DNA of 64,000 nt, taken from assembly GCA_037903355.1 (NCBI GenBank), contig JBAJFE010000062.1, forward strand, positions 1,426,001 through 1,490,000, read 5' to 3'. The notes beneath the pieces were generated by a model, which had not been told where the DNA came from, did not search any database, and saw only the letters and a program-made list of their open reading frames with translations. A program made the translations under genes and the position numbers. Of this stretch, positions 1 to 9,689 are shown piece after piece. The first letter of the stretch is position 1. Every line of letters begins with the position of its first letter. The stretch comes from Trichuris trichiura (taxonomy: Eukaryota > Nematoda > Enoplea > Trichinellida > Trichuridae).

Positions 1-1070
1 CGCGAGTAAAGATAGCCCGACTTACGCAGTAATAGACGCAGTAGTAGCTACCAAGCTGGTTGCAGTTTGCATTATGGCCAAACGGAAAGAATCGAGAGAG
101 TTGGCACTGAAGGAAAAAGTGGATCTTATCCGCTTTCTCGAAACTAACAGTCAAAGGAAGACAGCAGAACGGTTTCATGTGAGCAAGACTACCGTTGGCA
201 ACATCCAGAGACGTAAACGTGAGTACTTGGAAAGATATGAGAAGGAAAGCGGAGACACGCAGCGAAGAAAAAGGAGAACCTCCCTGGACCAAGTCAATGA
301 AGCAGCGTTACATTGGTTTAAGCAAATGAGAGCAGCTAATGCACGCATCTCTGGCCCAATGATCCAGGAAATTGCTAGAAAATTCACCGTGGAATTCGGT
401 TTCACAGGTTTCCAAGCATCAAACGGTTGGCTGGCAAAGTTCAAGCTCCGTTATCAGATTTCTCAGAAAATCTTATGCGGCGAATCTAGCGAAGTTCCCG
501 TCGAGGTCTTGGAAGACTTCATCTTGAAATTTCGTCATTTCGCCAGTGGCTTTAAGGAAGAAGACATATTCAATGCTGATGAATGCGGCTTGTTCTTCAA
601 AGCTATGCCTGATAGAAGTCTTGTACTAAAAGGCGATAAATGCAAAAGCGGGAAGCTCTCCAAAGAACGCTTCACTGTGCTTCTTTGCGCTAGCGCAACT
701 GGGGAGAAGTTGAAGCCATTGGTCATTGGTAAGTCAACGAAACCCCGAGCTTTTAAGAACTTGAAGCCTGATGACCTCCCTGCCACTTGGAGATCAAATA
801 AATCCGCCTGGATGACAGCCGCCATATTCGAAGAGTGGGTAAGAAGTGTCGACGGACAGATGAAGCGAATGAAACGTTCCATCTTATTGGTAGTAGACAA
901 CTGCCCGAGCCATCCCCACGTGAAAGACCTCACAAATGTCACGTTAAAATTCCTGCCCCCAAACACTACCTCAAAGACGCAGCCTTTAGATCAAGGAGTA
1001 ATTAAGACGTTTAAGGCGAAATACCGGACCCAGCTTCTGCGGTGGATCGTTGGCATAGCAGAACACACCA

Positions 1071-1318
1071 TATTGAAAAATATCTTTATTACGGATTATC
1101 TCCCGTTGTGAAGTAAAACAAAAAGATTTTTCTTTTTTCTTTTCTTCCGGAGCTTTCGGGTCTTTCGCGACCCGTCTTCAGCGGTGAGACCCGAAAGCTC
1201 CGGAAGAAAAGAAAAAAGAAAAATCTTTTTGTTTTACTTCACAACGGGAGATAATCCGTAATAAAGATATTTTTCAATATGAAAACACACGCTCCCGTAC
1301 AAAAGCATCATGTTTTCA
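1071..1318. mobile_element. Foldback element FB1 with perfect 93-bp arms and an asymmetric tail
   Basis: Bases 1071-1163 are a perfect inverted copy of 1187-1279 (93 of 93), separated by a 23-bp loop. A 39-bp tail (1280-1318), bounded by TGAAAACA and TGTTTTCA, follows only the right arm. A 14-bp direct repeat (AGCAGAACACACCA) at 1057-1070 and 1319-1332 is the target-site duplication, and its removal restores the transposase frame. The arms contain CCCGTT and a core GAGCTTTCGGGTC shared with the elements at 6611-6885 and 53119-53825, and the tail is shared with 6611-6645. No coding capacity. A duplication this long, together with a one-sided tail, does not suit a cut-and-paste transposon. Target-primed retrotransposition (Penelope-like or SINE-like) is an alternative. 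Confidence 0.8.
1150..1182 (-). ncRNA. Hammerhead-like core motif in FB1
   Basis: On the minus strand the loop and inner arm read CTGAAGA, C, the helix GGGTC/GACCC closed by GCGAAA, then GAAAGCTC. CTGANGA and GAAA flanking a short helix are the invariant parts of a hammerhead ribozyme. Here there is one extra C before the helix, and I could not build convincing helices I and III with a standard cleavage triplet. It may be a degenerate or unusual ribozyme or a different conserved structure. Confidence 0.35.
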
Positions 1319-2080
1319 AGCAGAACACACCAGCTCATTTGCGGGAGCGACTACGATTGCTGCGTCCATTAATGCTTTGGACGCTGTACTTTGGATCAAT
1401 TCTTCCTGGAATAAGGTTCAACAGGTGGCAATACGGAAATGCTTCAGGAGAGCTGGATTCGTCAGAGACGAAGAGGATAATGTCGAGCTCCGGCCTGATA
1501 GTCCCACTCCCGAAGTAGAGATTGAAGGAGTAAACTTTGAAGATTTCGTTTCAATGGATGATGAATTGGCCACTTCTACCGAACCCGACCCACAGGCAAT
1601 CTTTCAGTCTATACTAGCCGAAGCGGGACTGGGCCCAGAAGACGACGTAGAGGAGGAAAGTGAAAATGAGACGGAAATGGTACAGAAGCTGAAGGAAGAG
1701 GACGTCGGGCGCGTGTTAGCGCAGCTGAAGTGTTTTGCTGCTGAAAAATGTCCAAAGATGCTGAGCGCGGTAGCTATCGCGGAGACCGCCCTTGGTGCTT
1801 ATGTTTGCAGTAAGAAGAAGCACCAGACTAGAATTGATACCTTTTTCAGCAAGCATTGTAGCCCCTAAAAAGCCTATGCATGATTTTACAGTGTTATTTT
1901 TATGCATCTCACCGTTTAATGGACCTCCAATTGATGCTCTGCAATAGAATAAAACGCATACAGATGCTAATCTGTTCAGCCGAGCCAGTTATACCCACAG
2001 TTCCAATATATTGACCACCTCCTATGTTGACCAGTTTTCTCCGGTCCCTTGGGTGGTCAACTTACGGAGGTTCTACTGTA

Positions 2081-2953
2081 GTTCTTTTTGAAATAAAAAC
2101 TTAAACAGTATAAAATGATGAAGACGTTTTTATTTTTTGTTAGCACTTCGAATTTCCGTGTTATACTTTGTCTGCTATTACGGATACGCACGTTTCTACG
2201 GACAGTACACCGCTGAGGCTGAAAAATTCGTTATCTTTTCCCGTTGTTGTGCTTTTTGTTTCGCTTTTAATTTTTCAAACCGAAAGCGTTTCGGAAATCA
2301 GTAATACCTAAACACCAAATGCTCAAGTGGAAATACTTGCCGAGTCAATCTACGTTGGCACAAAGACGGGACGATGAAACATGAATATTAGGAAGCTTTA
2401 TGAAATACCTTAGAACTTCGATTATCCAACTTCAGCGAGGGCTACACTAAGATGAAGAGGATTTAAGCTGTACGCATGTTAATTTCTGAAGGGCCTGTTT
2501 TTATTTTTCTAATACGCTAAGTTTGTTCTGCTAGTGCTTCTAAGCCTAAAAATCCCTCTCTAAGCAAGCTAATCTAATATAATAGGCTAATCAGCCGTTA
2601 GTGAAGTACCACAGTAACCTAAGCAGTTGCTACTTGAACATCATTAACTCGTTGTGACATTTTCTCAGTTTTTTGCGCATATTACTGCTGGACATGATGC
2701 TCCCAATCACCTGTTTTTTCATAATCATGCACATAAAATTGTCAAAGCTTAGACATCTTTTTTCTTGCAACAACGTCAGCTTGGTACTTACCATGCTAAA
2801 AACAGGCGCGGCTATTACTGCTTGCTAGAAATGTCATTACTAGACAGCATTAAGTAGTCTATAAAGGTATTTTTTCTGTCTTGCTCGCTGTATAAGAAAA
2901 TGATTACAACGTTACGGTAAGTTAAGTTTAGATCATCAAACAAGGGAACAAAC
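2081..2953. other. No recognised gene; possible MOB4 intron
   Basis: Between the Tigger right end and MOB4 exon 2. I searched the minus strand for the next MOB4 exon (expected to begin near Cys-Pro-Ala-Ile-Asp-Tyr) and did not find it. The sequence is AT-rich with scattered stops and is most simply read as intron. Confidence 0.4.
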
Positions 2954-3632
2954 CTCTCGAGGTGACTTGTGGGCAGCACACAGATATATCCACTGCTCAG
3001 TTGCTGCCATTTGAGTACAAACAGTGGGGTCACATTCGTCCAGTAGCAAAACCGCCAAGCCATTTAGTTCCATACAAAACTGACGGAGATGTTCACATTT
3101 CCAAACTGCTTCGTCTTGGCCTTTAGGAGGGGTTAGAATGGCATCTATATCAGCGGGGTCCTTCCGTATTGTTTGTTGAATATACTGCTGGACGCTCAGC
3201 GTACTGTCCATTTCCTCAAATTTCATTTCAGGCCATTTACACCAATCCTATAAGCGACCATACGTGCATATGGAAATCAAGAGAAAGTTAGTCACAATCC
3301 TCGGATTATTTATTTATCGACAAAATAGGACCACAACGCTTTTCACACCCTAATTCAACTTCTGAAACAACGAAGTATTGGAAATATGACTTAACAATAG
3401 CGCAGTGAAGCTGTAACAAATTACACCGACCCACTAACGAGTCGGGGATTATTAAAATACATCGAAACTGTTAGAAAAACAAATGCCAAGGGTACAGAAG
3501 CATTTTCGCATTTCCCACAGGCAAAAATGGACATGCATTCATAGAAAGTAAGGTATATACCGCAGCTTTAGTTCCTGGCCTGTTGCGGCGCAATATCCGC
3601 TCAGATGGCACGGGATCTGCCATCTCCGACAT
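2954..3632 (-). CDS. MOB4: MOB4 (phocein) family kinase activator, first two coding exons only
   Basis: Exon 1 runs 3632-3561 (24 codons, [20 protein letters not shown] then TKAA) and exon 2 runs 3247-2954 (98 codons). They are joined across a 313-bp intron with a GTATAT donor and a TTATAG acceptor, in phase 0. The 122 residues match the N-terminal half of MOB4/phocein, including [42 protein letters not shown] and the zinc-ligand stretch [11 protein letters not shown] followed by [16 protein letters not shown]4 is a STRIPAK-complex adaptor of about 225 residues, working with phosphatase 2A and Hippo-pathway kinases. Exon 2 ends GAG|GTTTGT exactly where the family continues with CPAIDY, but no following exon is visible down to base 1. 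The missing half holds the His zinc ligands. It may lie beyond the left edge, with the Tigger in the intron, or the locus may be truncated. Confidence 0.88.
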
Positions 3633-3640
3633 GATGACTT

Positions 3641-3650
3641 CTAAAAAAAA
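3641..3650 (-). promoter_or_regulatory. 3' splice acceptor just upstream of MOB4 ATG
   Basis: On the minus strand a run of eight T ends in AG nine nucleotides before the MOB4 start codon. This is a good acceptor for a trans-spliced leader or for a 5'-UTR intron. The sequence alone cannot tell which. Confidence 0.55.
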
Positions 3651-5401
3651 CGTACAATGAAAATAAATGTTAGGTAAAACGCTGCCAATGCCAACAAAAT
3701 GAAAATTACGAAGCCAGTTTGAAAAACGTAAGCTCGGAAAGCCAACCGGCCAAAAATGGAAACCAGAAAAGCGTAACAGGCTTAACATTAGAAAGCTAAA
3801 TTTGGAATGATCTGTTATCTGTAATTTTAAACTCAAAGGGAAGCGGTATGGCAAACAATGATCGTTAATTTTCTACGAAAAATAAACCAAAAAACTGTTT
3901 TAAAAATAGATTGAAAACTTTAGCTAACTAAAGCAGAACAAAGTGCTACACTTTTACTTCAGGGGATCGTTGTTTTAGTTAAAATAGCACTGATACAGGA
4001 GCGGATAAATATTAATGATTCGCAGGTCAAAACTAACCCGCGCTGACTGCAGTTTTTACTGTAGCTATACCATATAGTATAATAACGTTAATTAAGCCAT
4101 CCAAAAATCAATAATAATTTCGTGGAAAGGAATTTTTATCCGATAGGCTTCTTCGGTTTTTCTACAAGCTTGTTTTCGATTCCAGTTTCACATGGCACGT
4201 AGTAACTTTTTTTTCATTAGTTCAGTTGTTCGCATAAAGTAAAGGTTAATTTCCACAGTGAAAAAGTCAATTTTTCCATTGCACCAAGCTTATATCGATA
4301 GGAAAAGCGGCAAGCTGTTCTCATTTAATCTTCACTCTATGATAACAAGTCGTCGGATCTTTTCGACCAGAACTATTGGAAAATCGTCAAGTGTACACAA
4401 TTTGGGCGCAAAAGACGCCAGTCAGCGTTCTCCTTAGACATTCCCACGAACATTCTTTTACCGCACGAATCGTACTTGCACACTAGATTATTTCTGTCGG
4501 ACAATATAGATATGCGAAGTTCCCGTTTTGACACAGGAAAAAATGTACGTTAATTCTGTATCATTACCATTCTGATGAAAAACGAGTTTTAGAGGGTTTC
4601 CTTAAATTAAGTGCATCCTGATGGAAGAAAACCGTCTGCTTTAAATAGTTTCTATTTTTCGTAGTATGAATAAATAAATTAAAACGAAAGGCACCGAAGA
4701 AATTACAGCGTTGGCACAAAGTTGTGCAATATTAATCTTTTTGTTCCACACGATAGCTGCATATATGCATTGATAATAGCCTAACCCTGTGGCAAAGGAA
4801 CACATTATTTCCGTTACGCAGAAAAGATGTAACATTCGAAACGGTCTGATTACTGCATCAAATTACCCCTAAAGAAACCTACTGACTTTTCTATTAGATG
4901 CAACATTTTCACTTCTTTTTACAGAGGCAACCTATTCTTTAAAATTTCAAACTGGGTCGTGTTACGAAACGTGTCCCGTCATCATCGTCTGTTTTTAACA
5001 AAATCTAAACTTTCAAAGTGCTTATTGCCTCGGGACAAATAAATAGAGACACATGCACTTAGTACGAAACCCCATTTTAGGGTGATCAGAACGTCTCAAC
5101 TTCATGAAATTTCTTCTCATTATAAGTTGTCTACAAGAATTTACCCGCCTGAGCAAACCTGAAATCGTAAAAAGAAACGGAAAAACAACTTCGACTTTGA
5201 AGTTCAACCAACTACAGTACTACCTTCTTTAAAGGAGAATTTTAGCGTATACTGTGACAAGTCACGTACATTGTCTTGAGTAGAATTTATTCTTTCCCTT
5301 TTCTACTGCAGTCGACGGAAACTAGCCGCTCTTCAAACTGGGAACGAGTTGCTTTAAACACAACTAGGCTACGCGTAAGTTAAGTGTTGTTCATGCAAAA
5401 T
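3651..5401. other. Intergenic, nothing recognised
   Basis: AT-rich sequence without a convincing reading frame, RNA gene or transposon end. It is upstream of MOB4 and should hold its promoter, but I see no specific element. Confidence 0.4.
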
Positions 5402-5724
5402 CACCAGAACGGCCAACGAAACAAAATAAGATGCCACTGAAACATTACTGTCAATTTAATTGCTTTGGAACCTAAAGGCACTACTTTTCACGACGTGATT
5501 AGCAAGCGAATCGTGAATGAAATTTATGTTCGCAACTGGTTTATTCTTTTTCTGAAATTTTATTACACCGAAGAAGGACTTTTTTCATCAATGATCACGT
5601 GCCATCTTCCTACGACACGACTTATCACGTAGCTTAACAGTGGGCACTTATGCATGCCGAAACTATCGATCGCAAATGTACGGAATCAAACGAGAATTAC
5701 CAACCACCTGAAGAAGCAGCCAAA

Positions 5725-7591
5725 TCAGTAATGTGCACAATTTGCTTTCCACCATTGCAGTGTACGTTGCATAGTATCTTCCGGCTGATATTTTGGCTTG
5801 TAATTTAGCAGCAGTCTAGCTTTCATTGAATTAACGTACAGATAACAACGGCAAAAATAGTTAAGCGTAGAGACGTTTGGAAGGTCAAAATTACTGGTTG
5901 ATCCGAATATCAACCATATAAGCTTCAAAAACAACTGGACCAAGTACAGCAACGCCAGTGTGGGCAGATAAGGTAAAGGTAACTCTTTAAGGTGATAACC
6001 GCTTGCCTCCACAAATGGCTTGAGAAAGGTATAAAAATTACGTGGAGTTGTACACTCGTTGCAATTCACTACTTCTCCATTGCACTCATCCGGATGTAAT
6101 TTCAGCATATCAGCAGCCAGCAAATGCATGTACGCCACATTTCCCGCGTACGTTGTATCCAAAACTCCTCCAGCAGCAATATGAGGCATAAAGCCATACT
6201 TACGACAAAGCCGCATTACTTCTGGCAAGAAAAAATTTTCCCCTTCTCCGTACATCAAAGTTGGGCGAATTGCAATTACCTTTACGCTGCTACCTAAAAA
6301 GAGACAAGTCATTTTCGCTTACAGCGTTCTTAGCTTAAGCTAAAGATTTCCTGAGTGACAAACAAATCAGTTCAACCGAACTCGCAAACAATGAGCGAAA
6401 AAGTAGTAATTAGCACATGGTTACGCAGGTGAGCATCCGAAGACAACTGAATAATTAAGACAAAGCTATACGCGCTGAAATCTGAAAGCATGATAAGAAA
6501 AAGATGGTTATAAATAAAAAAAATAAATGCAGGCTGTCCAACAAGGCACTGTTTTCGTCTTCAAGTAGAAAATCAAGAAAGAATTTAAACTTAAAAATGA
6601 ACTTGGACATGAAAATGCGATGTTTTGGTACGGGACTGTATGTTTTCATAGTTCAGCGACTTTAATACGGTAGCTATGTCCCGTTGGTAAGCACAAAAAA
6701 ATGAAATCCTCGGTTTAAATGATGGAAAACGATGCAAGAGAGATCTCCCCGCATACATTACACAGATATTGACCGCTGACGACGGGTCGCGACAGACCCG
6801 AAAGCTCTGGAAGTTTTTTTTTCTTTTTCTTTTTTTGTGCTTACCAACGGGACACAGCTACCGTATTAAAGTCGCTGAACTATGAGAACTTGGACATAGT
6901 TAATTCACTCAGTAGCACTCTCACGTCAGTAGAATTTCTGCTTATTGCATTAGCCATCATACCGTCCACAAATTTGGGCCCATTCTTGGAACACAGCCAG
7001 TTTTCACTTCGATACTTTGATTCCCCGTATTCCCTGAGAAGCCAGTATCGCCTGTCGATAGATTTGGTCGTGCTTTTCTCGCTACGCCCAGCACAGTCCT
7101 CATAGCCCAAAGATGCAAACGCGTCGCTAGTGTAAATCAAGTAGGGAATGCAGTGTCTGATCATGGAGAAAACAAGTTGCTTTGTGGCTTAAAAGAGTAC
7201 TTGAGACAGGTTGCTAGCCGAGCAAACGCCATTACCTTGAAAGTTGTCCTCCATGTATTTTTGCCTGTCTGCGTACATGCCAAATTCGAACTGCCGGGCG
7301 GCAGTGTGAAAAACGATAGTAGCTCCAGTAAGGGGTTCGTCAATTTCGTCTTCTTCCACTATGTCGGCAATGAACTCCTTCACTGGAATGCTCTCATTAT
7401 AATCTGAAAGAGCAACTGCTTAATGTTATGCAACAATGCGAGTTCATTCAACTGAGAATTTTCCGAAAAGGCTTTTTGTCGATCACTCGGATTTCGTCGA
7501 CTTCGTCAGCCCATAGTTCTTGTATCTCTCGTATGAGATGTTGGCCTAGGAATCCGCTGCCACCTGTTATTACTACAATATCCTTGGCCAT
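5725..7591 (-). CDS. 3beta-hydroxysteroid dehydrogenase/isomerase-like short-chain dehydrogenase, copy 1
   Basis: Four exons on the minus strand: 7591-7453, 7403-7236, 7187-6925 and 6279-5725. They total 1125 bp (374 aa plus stop), the usual length of the family. The first two introns are 49 and 48 bp. The third is 645 bp and contains a foldback element. Residues 9-16 give the NAD motif TGGSGFLG. The SDR triad is Ser123 (YTSD), Tyr156 and Lys160 (YGESK). RPTLMYGEG follows at about 195-203, and residues 294-316 form a hydrophobic membrane anchor typical of these ER/mitochondrial enzymes. The likely reaction is NAD-dependent oxidation at C3 of a sterol; nematodes use such enzymes in dafachronic acid-type hormone synthesis, but the substrate here is inferred. 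The exon 4 acceptor at 6280 was chosen because the apparent alternative at 6294 breaks the frame. The first donor (CA|GTTGAA) is weak but leaves the frame intact. Confidence 0.88.
6611..6885. mobile_element. Foldback element FB2 in intron 3 of 3beta-HSD copy 1
   Basis: Flanked by a 12-bp direct repeat GAACTTGGACAT (6599-6610 and 6886-6897). The homologous intron at about 18350 has one copy and no insert, so this is a clean empty/filled pair. Inverted arms of about 56 bp (6646-6701 and 6830-6885) differ at one base and contain CCCGTT/AACGGG. The 35-bp tail (6611-6645) lies outside one arm and is homologous, on the other strand, to the FB1 tail (shared TCCCGTAC and TTTTC). The arms are diverged from FB1 but keep the same motif order, so these are two members of one family. 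Confidence 0.8.
6775..6806 (+). ncRNA. Hammerhead-like core motif in FB2
   Basis: The plus strand reads CTGACGA, C, GGGTC, loop GCGACA, GACCC, GAAAGCTC. It differs from the FB1 core at the variable seventh position of CTGANGA and in the loop, but keeps the helix and GAAA. Transcribed with the host intron it would be antisense to 3beta-HSD. Activity is untested and the outer helices are unclear. Confidence 0.35.
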
Positions 7592-7867
7592 GGTCAATTG
7601 TTCTGATCACACCACTGTAACGTATTATACAACTGTCGTGATACTTATGTAGATCGTCTGAAACAAACTTCCTTAGCAGCTGAATGAAAACCGCAATTAA
7701 TGTTTCATTTCTTCTATCCAGTGAATGTATATGCTCTATGGCCGTGATGTCGACAGCGCAACGTTGACACGTTGGCAAGAATCGAAAACGAAGAAACTGA
7801 ACTCAAGTGACCTATGGTTAGAAAACAGTTTGAAAGATAGCATTCTCCAATGGCAGAAAATAAAATA

Positions 7868-8836
7868 CAGTTGAACCTCCGTAAACTGACCACCCAAGAG
7901 GCTGGGGAAACTGGCCAACATAGGGAGGTGGTCAACATATGGTAACTGCGGGTATAAGTGGCTCGGCAGAATAGATTAGAATCTGTAGGCGTTGTATTCT
8001 GTTGCACAGCATCTATTGGAGGTCTATTAAACGGTGGGATGCATTAAAATAACACCGTAAAAGCATGCATACGCTTTCTAGGGGCTATAATGCTTGCCGA
8101 AAAAGGTGTCAATTCTAGTCCGGTGCTTCTTCTTACTACAAACATATGCAACAAAGGCGACCGCCGTGCTGGCTACCACACTCAGCATCTCTGGGCACTT
8201 TTCATCTCATTTTTCTGTGCCAACTCTGTCGATTCTTTCCGTTCAGTCATAAAGAAAACTATAACCAGCTTGGTAGATACTACTGCGTCTATTACTGCGT
8301 AGGCTGGAATGTCTTTACTCGCGAAGACACGTTAAAGCCATCTCCCGCATGAGTATAGCAAAGCGAATGAATAGAGCTGAGCTCGACGCGAACGAATACA
8401 AGTCGGCTCAGTTCGTCGTATTTCGCTCCATGGGCGAATGCCGCCAACGCGTAGGTGGCAGGTTATGTAATTGAAGAAAGGCGCAAGCTGCGCCAGCAAG
8501 CATAAAAGAAGCATCGTCAAAGCGACGGAATCGGTTCTGTTATCAGGAATCTCCAATGCACCGTAATGAAAAACTTCGCTGCGTTGGGTAATAGCACATT
8601 GAGGCAATGACGGTTAACGGTTCCTAGCAACTGACACAGAGCAAACTGAAGTGATCAACTTACAGAGAGCAAACTAACATAGCGTCTATAGCATGTCACG
8701 GCTAAAGCGGCCAACTTCCCGTTTACGGAGGTGGTCGATGTATAGAAGCTGTCCTTGTGCTTACTAACGTGCAGACAAATCGACTGGTCAAAATTCGGTC
8801 AACTTAGGGAGGCGGTCAACTTTGGAGGTTCCACTG
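7868..8836 (-). mobile_element. Internally deleted Tigger (non-autonomous derivative)
   Basis: Ends are CAGTTGAACCTCC at 7868 and its inverse at 8836, flanked by TA at 7866-7867 and 8837-8838. The corresponding site in the duplicated block (about 19313) has a single TA and no insert, so insertion followed the duplication. The interior joins the reverse of the Tigger 3' end (like 1700-1880) to the reverse of its 5' region (like 1-100), with the transposase middle deleted. About 510 bp at the high-coordinate end correspond to the 5' region missing from the left edge of the window. Confidence 0.85.
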
Positions 8837-9689
8837 TAAAGAGGTCATCTTGCTAATGTCAGATACTGTTAGATACGCTGCAACTCCATGTTGTGACGCA
8901 TTCCCACGGTTACGTCTATGGGGAAAGTGCATTTATTCTCTTTTCTCGCGGCATACCGCTTTAACAAAAACTTCACATTTTCAATCGGACATTTTTCATT
9001 TCCTGAAAACGGTTCACGAATGAGCAAGGAAAGTATTCCTTACCTGCCTGTGTTAAAAACAGATGGCTTACCCGGAGCGGTTCCAGACAGCGACATAGGA
9101 AGTTCTCAGTTCAAACAGGTCTTAGTTTCAAGTGTGATCCAGAATCTCTTTACCGATTTCTTTAAGGCAGACTGAAAGAAAAAAATGCTGTTCTCATTTA
9201 GTTCGTCTCGTCAAAAAGGACAGCTCTGGCCACGTTAACAACTCCATCACTTCGTAAGTGTTGCCCTTGCTGTATAGGAACTTGCTATTCAACATCGTAG
9301 AATCACACTAGCGCTGCGCATTATCTAGCAGCTGCCACTGAGAAAATCATCAAAAAGCAGTCCATTGTGGAAAGAGTTTATACTACCATTTTCAGGCAGT
9401 GAATTACGCATACCAGTTTTGTTCAAATGAGACAAAATCAATGAATAATACTGAATCCCGCAGCAACGTTAAGTTGCAGGCACACCACGAGAAGTCGCTT
9501 TTTCCATACTTAATCTTAAAGTCAGTCCGTTGGTAGAGCATTCGTTTGATTAATTTTCAGTATCTTAGTGACTGGCGATAAACAAGCTGCACTGAAGGTC
9601 TTCATGAAAACTTTTTCAACTCCGTAAGAAGCATTCGATTTTCAAATCACACTTTATGAAAAGGGACAAGTACGGTATAAGAAATTACG

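Larger units (their letters stand above)
74..1868 (+). pseudogene. Tigger transposase, interrupted by a foldback insertion
   Basis: The reading frame from 74 gives an N-terminal psq-type helix-turn-helix (residues about 8-58), a CENP-B-like DNA-binding domain (about 68-130) and a DDE_1 catalytic core. The core has Asp169 (in NADECG), Asp275 (in VVDNCPSH) and Asp306 (in QPLDQG), and the last two are 30 residues apart as in pogo transposases. The frame is cut after residue 332 by the 248-bp insertion at 1071-1318 and resumes at 1332 in another frame with the usual acidic C-terminal region, ending at 1868. Insertion plus duplication adds 262 bp, so both an in-frame stop (1109-1111) and a frameshift result. 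The start ATG was chosen because it precedes the psq domain. Apart from the insertion the frame is undamaged, so the copy is young. It cannot make a full transposase now. Confidence 0.88.
1..2078 (+). mobile_element. Tigger (pogo-type) DNA transposon, left end outside window
   Basis: The right terminal inverted repeat ends at 2078 (reverse complement begins CAGTAGAACCTCCGTAAG) and is followed by the TA expected of pogo/Tc1-mariner target sites at 2079-2080. The left end lies beyond the window: a deletion derivative of the same family at 7868-8836 shows about 510 bp more sequence upstream of what is base 1 here. The body encodes a Tigger transposase, and its 3' part (1700-1880) matches 8060-8210 in inverse orientation. 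The element may lie in a MOB4 intron (see 2954-3632). It carries a later foldback insertion at 1071-1318. Confidence 0.85.

Noticed and set aside
6280..6294. Alternative exon 4 acceptor (TTTTTAG at 6294) in 3beta-HSD copy 1 and the same in copy 2.
   Set aside because: It adds 14 bases and destroys the reading frame, whereas AAAG at 6280 gives exactly 1125 bp in both copies.
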